Of a DNA stretch of 64,000 nt, positions 53,663-64,000 are shown in pieces (the stretch's first letter is position 1; the number at the start of each line of letters is the position of its first letter). The stretch is from positions 682,001 to 746,000 of the forward strand of contig JACCIC010000223.1 in NCBI GenBank assembly GCA_018907035.1, written 5' to 3'. The notes below the pieces were generated by a model. It did no database searches. It saw only the letters and a list, made by a program, of their open reading frames with translations, and had not been told where the DNA came from. Source of the DNA: Sycobia sp. Sy_11. Lineage: Eukaryota; Arthropoda; Insecta; Hymenoptera; Epichrysomallidae. The translations under genes and the position numbers were made by a program.

Positions 53663-54097
53663 CGTCCGCAAAGACGTAAAACTACGGAAAAGGCACTGAG
53701 AGAACAGTACGAGCGTCCACAACGACGTAAAACTAACTTACCATCTAAGACAACGATGGCGACCGTCCGCAATGATGTAAATAAAATTAAAAAACGTAAA
53801 AAAAAATAAAACTACGGAAGCTGAAGATGAGCACGCCCGTCCGGAACACCGTAGAACTACCAACACCATCGACAACATCGATGGCACCCGTCCGCAAAGA
53901 CGTGAAACTACGAAATACGTACAACAAGAGTACGGTCCGGAACCACGTAAATCTACCACAACAACACCTGAAGAATTCGTAGAGAAGTTAGATCAAGATA
54001 AGCACGACCGCCCGCAATAACGTAACACTACCGAGGAAGAGAAAAAAAAGGATAACATCATCGGCGACCGTCCGCAAAGACTAGTCCGTAAAACTGC
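53663..54097 (+). repeat. Eight coding repeats of RPQRRKTT type
   Basis: Copies of CGTCCGCAAAGACGTAAAAC and variants start near 53663, 53713, 53763, 53837, 53888, 53933, 54008 and 54067, spaced about 45-75 nt with 50 commonest. Translated: RPQRRKTTEK, RPQRRKTNLP, RPEHRRTTNT, RPQRRETTKY and so on. One copy (RPERRKTT) is in gypsy-3 at 28529. Confidence 0.75.
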
Positions 54098-54798
54098 GAA
54101 AACAGCAAATGAGGAGGAAGGTGGCCGTGTTCGCGAGACGGCGTCATATAAAACAGGACCACTGGAACTCGTTCAAAGCTTAGGGTACAAAAAGATTTTA
54201 CCCCGCACAACCAAATACGATCGGTTAGTCCGTTGCCCTATAGGCCGGGGCCAAGGTTCACCAGACGACCACTTCCCAAAAGGCCGCATACGTCTATCAT
54301 TGTACAGCCAGTCGTGCACGTGAGTACACCGGAATACGGTGACGTAAGGTTGTATCACGGAGACCTTTGCGCATTTATGCGGTCTGTCGCGACACAACAA
54401 TCGGAGATACAACAAGCTCACCTGACCGCACAAGATGCTCACGGCACAAGAAAGGAGAAGGTCATTATCCCATCAAAATATAAGAGGTCGAAAGATAATG
54501 ACAATGTCGCAGAGACCTCCCAATCTTTCCCACCTCAAAAGACCACCCCAATACCGCGCCCACATACCCACCTACCGAACCACGATCAAGACCATCGCAT
54601 CGAATACAAAAAGGGATTTAATCCATTTACAATCCGAACGCAAGTTAGCGAAGCAACGGAGACCAGCCCTGTGGCTAGCTTCAATAGCTCGGCGGATAAA
54701 CAAACAATAGAAGCATTTCTTCCCGCGAGCCCGAGAAGTGTGCCAAACTGGTCCTTCACGGGCCAGCAGGGACAGATGATGTTGGCGAAGGCGAACCA

Positions 54799-54925
54799 GC
54801 AAAAACTTATTGCTGGAACTGCGGAGATCATGGTCACCGCTACTCCGCGTACCCACAGCCCAGAACTAAGCGATTCTGCTATAGGCGTGGCAGAGCGAAC
54901 AACGACGTCTGCACTTGCACGTCCT
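54799..54925 (+). pseudogene. Zinc-knuckle motif after pol (gypsy-4)
   Basis: In the frame starting at about 54776, CWNCGDHGHRYSAY followed by PRTKRFCYRRG and CTCTSC has the spacing of two nucleocapsid knuckles with one Cys changed to Tyr and one to Arg. It lies about 1.7 kb past integrase, where no gag is expected. Confidence 0.6.
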
Positions 54926-55224
54926 GCCTGCGGCGGTCGACCCATACCATATCGTCTTGGGAGGGGGAGGATAACAGATGCGAAACGAACACGACATGTC
55001 AGGCGTCGGAAGAGGTTGAGGTACCGAAAGGTATGGCGCGACCAAACGAGGAGGTAATGATCACGCAGCCAATGATGGAGCAAACCATCAGGCAAGCAGC
55101 AGCCGCTGCGGGAGAGAATGCTGTCCGAGCAGTTTCCAAGTGCTAGGGGCTGATGTGACTCGGTCGATCTTCGGTTTCGGACGCATTTCCGTTGTCGCGA
55201 GCGGGTGTTGTGTATGCCTCCAGT

Positions 55225-55225
<1 letters not shown>

Positions 55226-55263
<38 letters not shown>
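55226..55263 (+). repeat. (AG)n microsatellite
   Basis: Pure AG tract with one ACAG interruption, just after the gypsy-4 post-pol region. Confidence 0.95.
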
Positions 55264-55265
<2 letters not shown>

Positions 55266-57824
55266 CTTGTTCCCGACTCCCATCCTAACGCCATTTTTAA
55301 TTAGTGTTAGTTAATATATAAGAGCATAGATTAAGATAGTGAGAATAAATGGCGCATGAGACTCAAGCGTGACAATAATGCACGGAAATTCATTTTGTAT
55401 GAGGGCTATCGGATGTATAGGCTACTGAAAGTATAGACTACCGGATGTATAAGCTTCCGAATAATTGTGGAATAAAAAAACAGTATAAATCTCGAATAAA
55501 CAACATGTTCATGGAATACACACATTTGAACCCTGCTCATACCTTCACAGCTAACCGAGCTCATGTGAGAGAGTGATATACAGAATGCAAAAGGAAAAGG
55601 TGTTGAGGCCCCGACGCGGAAGCCTCTGGCGCCTGGGTATTAAAGTAAAGGATTGATCCCGTCGGCTGTCTAAAGCTTTAAAGTGGACTACCATCCGGCT
55701 GTGGTCAGACCGGATCAAATGAAAACAATTACAAATGGCGTTCATCAATCTAAGTGTGTATACTATAAATGCGTCTTTCTAACTATTTGTAGATTATAGT
55801 TTTCACCTTTCTCATTATCGTTCTCGCATTTTATTGAATTGTATATTGCGAGTAAATTATTAACTGATAAGCATAAAATTAGGTAAATTATAATTCAAAA
55901 ACATGAAAATCGTAATAACATAGAAATAACTAATTATTATTAGAAAATAATTAATTGACTACGCGTTGTCAATTAAATGTAGTTATCGGGATCATTAAGC
56001 CAAAATAAGGATATCGAAAATACTCGAATAAAATAATGCGGAAAATATAATAAATTAATTGTGTACAAAAAAAGTAGCAGCAGGCGATTTATACCAACGG
56101 GAATTGTTAGAAGGCCTATTCATTTCTTCTCTCTATCGGTCTTCCTTTGCGTTAAAAGCTGTACTCCCGCACGTCATATCCCCCGTTTTCATCTATTTTA
56201 ACACAAAATCTATTAAATAATAATGCAGTGATAGCTACGTTATAACAGGCTTTGAGCACAGACCTTAAGGAAACATGAAGTCCAATAAAAGAAATATTAA
56301 ATTTGGAACTCAGCAATAAATACAATTTCTAACATACCACAACAATATACGGGAATAATTCCGCGAAATAATATAGTTAACCCTTTGGATTCACAAAGCA
56401 AACCATAAAGCAAATAATCACATTCATTATAATTTGCCTTCAAATAATACCAGAATTCGGCAAACAAATACACAAGGCTACCGACTAAACATAACCAACC
56501 AACCGACTACCTACCAAGATCGTTGGTGTTCAAATAACTAAGCAAATAAATATTTACCCTCGGATTATAGACTAGAATATTTAAATAATACTGTACCTCA
56601 TGATCCAAATACCATCCCAAATTATCCCCCATTTCAAACAATTGATATATTGAATATTTTCGAAAAAATCAAAAATGCGAACCATATGCCACCAAGTTAT
56701 AGAAATTCCATTCCTTTTCTTAACTTTTCAAGTATTTTGATATGTTCTTTGTCATAGTTTAAATAATAAAATGTTTAAAACCATGATGATTTATAAAAGT
56801 TCTTCTGCAATACATATTTATAATATACATTAACCATAACATTATAATAAATATAATGACATGAAATTATTAGGTATATAATAATTATTGTTATAATACT
56901 TCATATATCTCATAATATCTTGAATTACGTGCGTCTCGAATTGTTGAAAATCGTCTGTTCGCTCGTCTGTATGGCAGACATTGTACTTCCGACAACATAC
57001 GATATGACCGTTTTTGTACTTAAATATCTTCTGAAAATTCTCTGACACTTACATCTGTTAAATAAATATTGCGTCAATTTTAATCCATTATATTACTTCT
57101 AATTATGTTTAATAGAAAACTATTCCATTAGACGAAGCTTCAAAAAAGGGTTTATGTTTAAAAACTTTTAATACATTAAAGTTATTATGTAGTGAATTCT
57201 TTTTACTCTTTTTTCATTATCTTTCTAGTTATTTAATTTTGTCCATCCGATGAATACGTACTAGATTTGTGTAATTTCCGGCATTAAATAACTAACGTAT
57301 ATATGTATATATTCTATTATTATTACGTGGTGCATCATGGGTTCAGTAGCGTCACGAAATTGAGTTTGAAGGTTAGGCTATTAGAATTTTATACAATATA
57401 ACCAAATACTAACGAAGATAGCCTTTTACATCAAAACACTTCTTATGGGCACGTATGTCATTAAAAAAACTAGTTTGCCTTAATCCGTAGAATGGCGGTA
57501 AAATTAAATTTTGATGGATAAATATCAGCTGTTAATTAGGTTTTTCCAATAGTCAGGCACGTTGCTGGAACTTGTTATTCATTGCTACATGGAAAGAAAG
57601 AATAAGTTTTCCTTGTAATCGATTGCATAAATAATCAGTAATAAAAGTATATGTTAAGTTAACTAATATAAAAAATTCTAGAAAATAAACGTATAAATAA
57701 ACGATTAATAAAATGAAATGTTCTAAATTTTTTTAATTAAAATTAACACAAAATCAATTATGAAATTAATTAAGAAATAATCACAGGACTTAAAATATAT
57801 TTACGAAAATATATAACGGACATA
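55264..57824. other. AT-rich region, no gene
   Basis: Likely contains the unbounded 3' end of gypsy-4 (AATAAA-rich piece near 55340-55510) and then AT-rich DNA. The short open frames on the minus strand (55551-55748, 56842-57048) show no family motif. Confidence 0.45.
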
Positions 57825-59088
57825 TGAGGGTGGATTGATAAGTTTCCGGCCTCATCAAGAGATGGCACCACTAGGCCTATCTTGAGGTGACGTTCTATTG
57901 TACCATCCTTAGATAGCTTATAGCTATAGTATCAGTCCGATCGCCATGTTAGTTTAGGTTTGAGAGCACGCTAAACAAGACGCCTCTGTGTTTTTCGTAA
58001 AAATGGAAAAGCTGGAAAATCGTGCTGTCATCAAATACTTTTATTTGAAGAAGAAATGGACTCCATACTGGGGACATCCTCTCCATCATATTCAACCGTT
58101 AAGCAGTGGGTTTCCAAGTTTCAAAGGGTCGTGTGAGCACCTCTGATGAACCTCGCTCAGAACGCCCCATTAAGGTCACAACAACAGATATGATCGAACA
58201 AAATCCATCAAATAGTGCTGAAAGATCGAGATTAAAAGTGCGTGAGAGAGCTGAGACGTCATTTGAATGATGTCATTTGAACGTGTACAAAATATTTTGC
58301 ACCAACATTTGTATATGGAAAAACTCTGTGCAAGATGGCTGCCGCATTTGCTAACAGTCGACCAAAAATTGATTCGAAAGAACATTTCTACCGCCGATTT
58401 GGTGTTGTATAAGCGTAATCCAAGCGAATTTTTGCGTCAATTCGTAATCGTTGACGAAACTTGGGTCCACCACTATACTCCTGAAACCAAACAATAGTCT
58501 AAACAGTGGATTGGATCAAGGGAATCAATTCCAAAGAAGGCAAAAACAGTTTCTTCGGCGAACAAGGTTGTGGCTACTGTTTTTTAGGATAAAAGAGGTA
58601 GTATATACATTGATTACCTTCAAAAGCGTAAAACTATCACTGGTAAATACTACATAGACATATTGTAACGTTTGAGCCACGAAGTGAAAATTAAACGACG
58701 TCATCTGGAGAAGAAAAATATCTTGTTTCATCACGCTAGCGCATCAGCGCACACGTCAATCGTTCCGATGACCAAAATCAACGATTTGAAGTTTGAATTC
58801 ATGCGGCACTCTTCTTACTCTCCAGACCTAGCCCCGAGTGACTATTATCTGTTTCCTGACTTCAAAAAATGGCTTGGCGGTAAGAGATTTGTGGACAATG
58901 AAGTAATCGAAGCTGTAAATGGGTATTTTGAGGAACTTGACAAATCAGTCCATAGAGATGGTATTACTAGACTAGAACACCGCTATAAGAAATGTATCAG
59001 CCTTGTAGTAGATTATATTGAGAAATCAAAAAAATTCTTAAAAACGTTGTTTTTCTTAGTCAGGTCGGAAACTTATCAATGCACCCTC

Positions 59089-59090
<2 letters not shown>
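57825..59090 (+). mobile_element. Mariner element copy 2, full length
   Basis: Bounded by terminal inverted repeats: GAGGGTGGATTGATAAG at the left, and at the right a sequence whose complement is GAGGGTGCATTGATAAG, each next to TA. Length 1,266 bp fits mariner. A (TA)n tract follows the right end. Confidence 0.92.
58003..59090 (+). pseudogene. Mariner transposase, copy 2, inactive
   Basis: ATG at 58003 (MEKLENRAVIKYFYLK). Frameshifts occur near 58045 and 58500-58670. The first catalytic Asp is intact (58453-58455, VDETWVHHYTPE). The second, expected in the HxDNA motif, is Ala (58735-58737, in FHHASASAHTS). The third is present in YSPDLAPSDYYLFPDFKKWL. The C-terminal frame (58672 on) runs without a stop through the right TIR. 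Transposase would cut and paste the element at TA sites; this copy cannot. Confidence 0.9.

Positions 59091-59119
<29 letters not shown>
59091..59119. repeat. (TA)n microsatellite after mariner 2
   Basis: TA tract directly at the right TIR. Confidence 0.95.
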
Positions 59120-59124
<5 letters not shown>

Positions 59125-59125
59125 A

Positions 59126-59473
59126 ATGTAACCATGCACGTGACCACGTGCAGTAGCCCAGGGAATTTAGGTAATTATAGGTAATTATATAGGCAATTTG
59201 GGGCAGGTAGAGTAGTTAAATACAGACGAAAGGGCATAACCTCAGCGGATCGACACAGTGCATCAGAATTAGTCTGGCGTTTATCGAGTGAGAATCAAGG
59301 GGCATGTGCGCAGATAAGTTTGTTTTGAGACACAGTATAGTAAATGTGAGAGAATACTACGTAAGATAAAAGTAAGTTCTTGTAATATTAAGCAATATAG
59401 TTTGTTATTTTAAAAGGAAATATAATGATGTTTTGTTGTGTTTTACTTTAACTAAATTGTGAGGATTAAATTA
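59126..59473 (+). repeat. Possible LTR/leader of a further retroelement
   Basis: Begins TGTAACC, with GCACGTGACCACGTGC forming a palindromic stretch right after, and leads into a gag-like region. No second copy is in the window, so the assignment is tentative. Confidence 0.35.
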
Positions 59474-60298
59474 TGCCTAAGTCTATCAATGTTATGCCCA
59501 ACCCTCACCATATTAACAATTCAGAAGTGGGATACAAAAATTATAGTGCCAATAATAGTGCCAAAGAAGCTAAATAGTAATCTAAACCATGAAAGAACAG
59601 TTTAACAAAGTAGCAGCGCTAAAACAGTAACTGCAGTTGATGCAGAATGAGTTATTGAAAGCTGAGGAAGAACCTATGGCTCAAAGAAATTATCGTAAGC
59701 AGATTGATGAAAGAGTGCAAAATGCAACTTCTTTAAGTAACAGCACCGCGAGCGATAGTCAAATGCATTTACTCGTGGAAAAGATGTCGAAGTTCATAGA
59801 ATGCCAGATAAATGGTAGGACACCAGTATATAGCGTCATGCCAGATATGAAGAACTCGATTTGTGATTTTAGTAGGACTGAAATGCCCAAAAAACTGCGA
59901 CATGGTTAAGATATTTAGAGATTGCGTGAGAAATTCATCAGTGGCCAAAGCAAGTGGCATACATGACAGTAAAAATACATCTGATAGACGCCACACATAA
60001 ATGGTTCATTGTACAAGGCACAGAGATATATGAGTAAGATTCGCTCCTACAAAAATTCAAGAAAATATTTCTAGCATCTTGAGGATCTGTGGAAGGGTTT
60101 CAGACTATGATTGCGCGAATACAAGGACCATACGATGCAACCACCGACTACTTTCATGATAAGGTTCTATTATGCAAAAATTTAAATCTTGATATTCAGG
60201 AGATTAAAAGAGAAATTGTGTCAGGATTATGGTTGAAGGACTTATGTTCCCGGCAAGCGAGAGCGATGCGGGGACCGTACTCATACTTCGGCGGATAG
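59474..60298 (+). pseudogene. Gag-like remnant of an LTR retroelement
   Basis: Starts MPKSINVMPNPHHI, stops after 36 codons, and continues in other frames: KMSKFIECQINGR (59780), KKLRHG, then EGFQTMIARIQGPYDATTDY followed by FHDKVLLCKNLNL and IKREIVSGLW (60090-60240). The last block has the layout of the retrotransposon gag capsid domain. No pol follows; at about 60300 the sequence changes character. Confidence 0.5.
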
Positions 60299-61595
60299 GC
60301 GTTTCAGCGCATATATTGTGCGTAGACCCTGCGAATGCAACGCATATTGGACGTTGTAGCCGCATTATTTTGTGAGGGCGCATTTAAGGATGTCGCTGCC
60401 GCATGTTTTTCATATTGGCATTTTCTTTCTCAATTTAATAGGGGGGAGCGCGGGGCGGAGGGAAAGCCGTGAATTCTCTCCGCGAACGCTTTGGTCAGGA
60501 AACGTGCAGTTCCGATGGCCAGCTATATGTAAGGATAGCGCAGATGTGGCGGCCTTCCTGCTTCGTTCTCGCGAACACCTGGGAACAACGTTTCGGTACG
60601 GTAAAAGATAACGATTTTTTAAAATATTTACGACATGCGATTATTTTTTTGATTATCTATCGTTTATAGAATGTAAACGCTGTTCTCGACGTAGATTTTT
60701 ACATATAGGGTTTTCCCTGCGTCGCGGGTAAATACCCGAGCAAATGCGGGAACAGTGTAGGATCAATATTAAAACTGTGCGACGTCTGTAAATCCGTGAA
60801 CTTAAGAAAAAGTCCCTGGTCCACGTGTTTTATGGCATTCCGCTCTTGGGCAGGGTCGGAGATTATGGATGCATAAACATCGCTCGCGCTCGCGACATAT
60901 GTTTCAGCTTAGGTGGACCTAGAGACTATCGCAGAAGTTTATGGAACCGTAAAGATCTAAAGGGCGCTTGAATTTGAACAACTTGCGATGGGAAATAAGG
61001 ACCTGGGGAAGGGCAGAAATTTAGGCAGCGAAACAACGATGAGCGCAGTTTTCATGGATTTTGCAGACAGTCTTTTACGAGTCTCGGAGCTGAAAACTTC
61101 GAGGATTGTATAGAGCTATTTTAATATATATTTTGTGTACCGTAAGTGGCACGTTTCCCCGATGGCTATTCCGTAGAAACAATATTTTGTTAGAAAAGAA
61201 TGAAAGAGGGATATTTAAAAACAAAATGAATTTTATTTCAGACTTAAATATTTTACGTATAAGGTTCACAAGAGCGATGTGTTCGTCTCGAAAGCAAATA
61301 CAAGAATGTCTGGCTGGCCAGAGTGGCCAACGCAGGTAGTGTGTTCACGCATTTTTTATATACATAGATTGTTGACGCTAGACAATAGTAAGAACGGCAA
61401 GGAAAATACGTCGGCGCTATGAAAACATCTGCACAGCAGATTTGGGCACGCTGGAAAATAAAGTTTAGGACCCAAGTGTGGGCTCTCCAATAAGTAATTA
61501 AATTTTACAGCTCTTTATTGTCGCGATCGCCTCAGACGGGCGACATTGAGTTTACAAGACATCCGCATTGGGTCTGCACATTAAAATAAAATAAA
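60299..61595. other. No gene recognised; GC-richer patch
   Basis: Contains a purine-rich run at about 60441-60470 and moderately GC-rich DNA to 61060, then AT-rich. The right part may hold the 3' LTR of the BEL/Pao element, but I could not define its ends. Confidence 0.4.
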
Positions 61596-61850
61596 TATAT
61601 ACACACAGACGCATACCCATATACGGACACATATATACATACACACATACTTATATAAATGTAGACATATACATGCAGCCATACGTATAAGCACACAAAC
61701 ACGCATATACCTACATACCTATTCATACATACATATACACACAGATACACATTAGCACACGCCGTGAGAACACAGATACGCACGCACATGTCCATAAAGA
61801 TGTATATATAAATTTATATACATATACAAACGCATGCATCGAAACCTTCA
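61596..61850. repeat. Degenerate (CATACA)n/(TACA)n simple repeat
   Basis: About 250 bases of imperfect CACATA/TACATA units. The minus-strand open frame across it is Cys/Val/Tyr repeats and is not a gene. Confidence 0.85.
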
Positions 61851-61902
61851 TACTATAAATATGCTCATGTACATCGAATGCCCATTATTATACATTTATA
61901 GA

Positions 61903-61915
61903 TAATCCCCCCCGT
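61903..61915 (-). other. Probable BEL/Pao polypurine tract
   Basis: The minus strand reads a G7A run (from CAACGGGGGGG) about 130 bases after the pol stop, a plausible plus-strand primer site. Confidence 0.4.
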
Positions 61916-62044
61916 TGAGCGTTTTCGATCAACATAAATATTATTTATTAAAAACTGCAAGAAAAATGCATACAATAAAGGAACAAAATATAGAATATTG
62001 AGTTACAATTATAAGTTCTACATTGAACTATGTCAATTTTTTTT

Positions 62045-64000
62045 TCAATTAGTTGTTTTAATATTGTCGTCGATTGGAAGAACTGCTATCTTTGTCGTGG
62101 GGCATTTGATCAAATCATTTTTTGTTCTAATGTTCACGGCCTGTACAATATTATCAGTTCCTGGTTGTATCTCTTCTATGATACCCAGGTTCCACTGCAT
62201 GCTTGCTACGTTATCTTCCTTTACTAAAACTACCAGGCCACCGTTGATTTTTGAATTTTTTGAATGATTTTTATGGCGTAAATTCAACTCGGTCAAATAT
62301 TCCTTGTGCCATCTATTCCAAAAATCCTGTTTTATTTTTTGAATATTCTCCCAGTTATTTAACCGATTGGTCGGAGTTTCGGCATAATTGCGTTCGGGTA
62401 AGCTTTTCAAACAATCACCAATCATAAAATGACTAGGAGTGAGAGCGGATAAATCGTTAATGTCTGTTGACATGGGGGTCAAAGGTCTTGAATTTAAAAT
62501 AGCTTCTACTTCGATGGAAAACATGTTGAATTCGACAAAGGTAAATTTTTTGTTTGATGCTGCGCGTTTAAAATGATGCTTAAATTGTTTTACAGTCACT
62601 TCCCAAAGACCGCCGAAATTAGGCGCATGTGGAGGAACAAAGTACCATTCTATACGATTTTCATTTGTAAAAGTATCAAGTTCTGCTCTTAGATTTTGGC
62701 TTTTAAGTAAATCGTAAAGTTCATTTAATGAATTATGTGCCCCCTTAAAATTTGTATCATTATCTGAATAGATTTTTTCAGGTAGGCCACGTCTCGAAAT
62801 AAAACGTTTTAATGCGGCTAAAAAGGCAATTGTGGAAAGGTTCTCAACTAATTCTATGTGAACAGCTTTAACGCTCATACAAATAAATATGGCTATATAC
62901 GCTTTAATATATTTGGTGTTTCGATACTGTTTTTCTTTTAGATAGAAAGGGCCGCAAAAATCTACACCCACATTGTTGAATGGCCTCGTCTGAACCAGTC
63001 GTATTTTTGGTAAATTACCCATTTTGTAAGCTTGAATTTCTGGATTTGCCCGAAAACATACAGTACATTTTCTAATTTTAACTTGACTGCGACAATTAAT
63101 GGGCCAGAATTTTTCTCGTAACAAATACAAAGTGTTTCGTATACCTGTATGAAAATTTGACATGTGATAATATCTAATAACTAGATTCGAAAAATGATTA
63201 TTTTTAGGTAAAATAATGGGATGTCGCTTTGAAAACGGAAGAATTGCCTTTCTAATTCTCCCGCCTACTCTCAGAATGGCATCTTCATCCAAGAAGGGAT
63301 CTAAAGAAGATAATAAATTTTTCCCGGTGTCATCAGTTTTGTCTTTTAATTGGTTAATTTCGTCGTAAAAAACGGAGTTCTGGACTATTCGTATTATCGC
63401 CTTTTCTGCCTTTTCAGTGTTTTCTAGATTTATGTTTGTAGTAGTTCTATAATTTTTGTTAAAGCGTAGGCAGTAGGCAAAAACTCGTATAAGCCTTGTA
63501 TAGGACGATTGTTGCTCAATTTTTTCATTAAGATATTTATAGTTTGTAATTGAATTTGAAAATAAATAATGTACTTCTCTTTTTTCCGGTATATTCGTCA
63601 TTCCCGGCATATTTGAACTCGGCCATTGGCTTTCAGGTACTTGCAGCCAGATGGGCCCACGTAGCCATAATTCGTTTTCTAAAAATTCGTGTGGTAATTG
63701 ACCGCGCGAAAGTCCGTCGGCGGGGTTGTCTTTAGACCGAACGTGCCGCCAATTATTTACGTTGGTTTTTAATTGGATTTCAGCTACGCGATTTGCGACG
63801 AATGTTTTTAGTAGATTCGGAGAAGTATTTATCCAATGCAACACTATGGTTGAATCATACCAGAAATATGTTGAATTTATTTTCAAATTTATTGTTTTTG
63901 TGATCTGTTTAAACAAATTTGCTAGGAGTACGGCCCCACACAATTCCAAGCGCGGTAAGGTTCTTGTTTTGATTGGAGCTACACGAGATTTAGAACAAAC
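62045..64000 (-). CDS. pol: BEL/Pao Pol, RNase H and integrase, 5' end off window
   Basis: One uninterrupted minus frame of about 650 codons extends to the window end. It starts inside RNase H (LPRLELCGAVLLA; YDSTIVLHWI; NPADGLSRG), then a linker, the integrase HHCC finger (CTVCFRANPE), and the core: VGVDFCGPF (first Asp), YSDNDTNFKGA (second Asp), and GGLWEVTVKQFKHH (Glu), with the SRPLTP and LTPSHFMIG motifs typical of BEL/Pao integrases. The C-terminus ends at DDNIKTTN. No stops or frameshifts are seen, so this copy may be young. Gag, protease and RT should lie to the right of the window. Confidence 0.92.
   Translation of the reverse strand, partial: VCSKSRVAPIKTRTLPRLELCGAVLLANLFKQITKTINLKINSTYFWYDSTIVLHWINTSPNLLKTFVANRVAEIQLKTNVNNWRHVRSKDNPADGLSRGQLPHEFLENELWLRGPIWLQVPESQWPSSNMPGMTNIPEKREVHYLFSNSITNYKYLNEKIEQQSSYTRLIRVFAYCLRFNKNYRTTTNINLENTEKAEKAIIRIVQNSVFYDEINQLKDKTDDTGKNLLSSLDPFLDEDAILRVGGRIRKAILPFSKRHPIILPKNNHFSNLVIRYYHMSNFHTGIRNTLYLLREKFWPINCRSQVKIRKCTVCFRANPEIQAYKMGNLPKIRLVQTRPFNNVGVDFCGPFYLKEKQYRNTKYIKAYIAIFICMSVKAVHIELVENLSTIAFLAALKRFISRRGLPEKIYSDNDTNFKGAHNSLNELYDLLKSQNLRAELDTFTNENRIEWYFVPPHAPNFGGLWEVTVKQFKHHFKRAASNKKFTFVEFNMFSIEVEAILNSRPLTPMSTDINDLSALTPSHFMIGDCLKSLPERNYAETPTNRLNNWENIQKIKQDFWNRWHKEYLTELNLRHKNHSKNSKINGGLVVLVKEDNVASMQWNLGIIEEIQPGTDNIVQAVNIRTKNDLIKCPTTKIAVLPIDDNIKTTN

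Larger units (their letters stand above)
48749..55147 (+). mobile_element. Gypsy-4: plus-strand relative of gypsy-3, decayed
   Basis: Order: gag, double knuckle, protease, RT (truncated), RNase H end, integrase (truncated), long post-pol region. Gag capsid, knuckles, RT and the post-pol block align with gypsy-3. Internal deletions remove the RT thumb/connection (near 51790) and the integrase region with the first catalytic Asp (near 52485). No bounded 3' LTR was found. Confidence 0.75.
53095..55147 (+). pseudogene. Post-pol coding region (ORF3) of gypsy-4
   Basis: About 2 kb, much longer than in gypsy-3. In order: a segment starting MNDGKMTKAHVSDLKRYY (end of integrase), LKEVQKSRLNLIQFSPD (53420), eight Arg-rich RPQRRKTT-type repeats (53663-54097), the block GDVRLYHGDLCAFMRSVATQ (54337-54399), a Pro/Thr-rich linker, and a degenerate double zinc knuckle at about 54806-54925, ending at a TAG near 55145. 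Frames change several times. No envelope features were seen. It may be a third, RNA-binding protein or duplicated gag-like material; function unknown. Confidence 0.6.

Noticed and set aside
54586..55095. 169-codon minus-strand open frame
   Set aside because: Antisense to the gypsy-4 post-pol region, where the plus strand carries conserved motifs.
53095..55147. Envelope gene making gypsy-4 an errantivirus-like element
   Set aside because: No signal peptide, furin-type site, fusion peptide or C-terminal membrane anchor is visible; the motifs present are basic repeats and a zinc knuckle.
55140..55560. 3' LTR of gypsy-4
   Set aside because: Has AATAAA-rich sequence and an AG tract but no homology to the LTR at 44271-45500 and no clear TG...CA boundaries.

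Overview
The window is eukaryotic, AT-rich and built almost entirely from transposable-element debris. The mix of Ty3/gypsy LTR retrotransposons, a BEL/Pao element, DD34D mariners and an RTE-like LINE tail, with long (TA)n tracts, fits an arthropod, most likely an insect; I cannot name a species. No complete host gene, tRNA, rRNA or CRISPR array was found. The only possible non-transposon coding remnant is a USP-type deubiquitinase C-terminus at the left edge.

Layout. 0-6.2 kb: AT-rich DNA with the USP-like remnant, a roughly 220-bp degenerate tandem repeat and an inverted-repeat (foldback) element. 6.3-7.1 kb: 3'-truncated mariner. 7.1-12.5 kb: a broken plus-strand gypsy (gypsy-1) lacking reverse transcriptase, ending in an A/G-rich LTR or leader. 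13.1-15.9 kb: a minus-strand gypsy (gypsy-2) whose protease joins directly to its integrase. 16.9-31.6 kb: gypsy-3, plus strand, with two LTRs, a PBS, a leader of nearly 6 kb, mutated gag-pol and an extra post-pol coding region. 31.6-33.9 kb: a decayed, inverted relative of the gypsy-5 LTR, interrupted by a solo LTR, next to a short palindromic repeat. 33.9-42.6 kb: gypsy-5, minus strand, near-identical 1.67-kb LTRs and almost intact gag, pol and a third ORF. 44.3-45.5 kb: an LTR with a PPT on one side and a PBS on the other. 48.7-55.1 kb: gypsy-4, a relative of gypsy-3 with a long post-pol region. 57.8-59.1 kb: a full-length but mutated mariner. 59.1-60.3 kb: gag remnant of another LTR element. 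61.9-64 kb: the intact 3' half of a BEL/Pao pol, running off the window.

Most interesting signals. (1) Each gypsy-5 LTR carries five 54-nt units sharing an invariant core inside two stems whose sequences change from unit to unit while staying paired; a diverged LTR next door keeps the 54-nt architecture and further compensatory changes. This points to a selected structured element. (2) Gypsy-5 has a textbook -1 frameshift signal (slippery heptamer, 7-nt spacer, 9-bp stem) at the gag/pol junction. (3) Gypsy-5 has a compact ORF after integrase that looks like a retropepsin fold with the catalytic Asp replaced by Asn. (4) Gypsy-3 and gypsy-4 share a post-integrase coding region that is not recognisably env; in one block differences are mainly synonymous, and in gypsy-4 it also has eight Arg-rich repeats and a degenerate double zinc knuckle.
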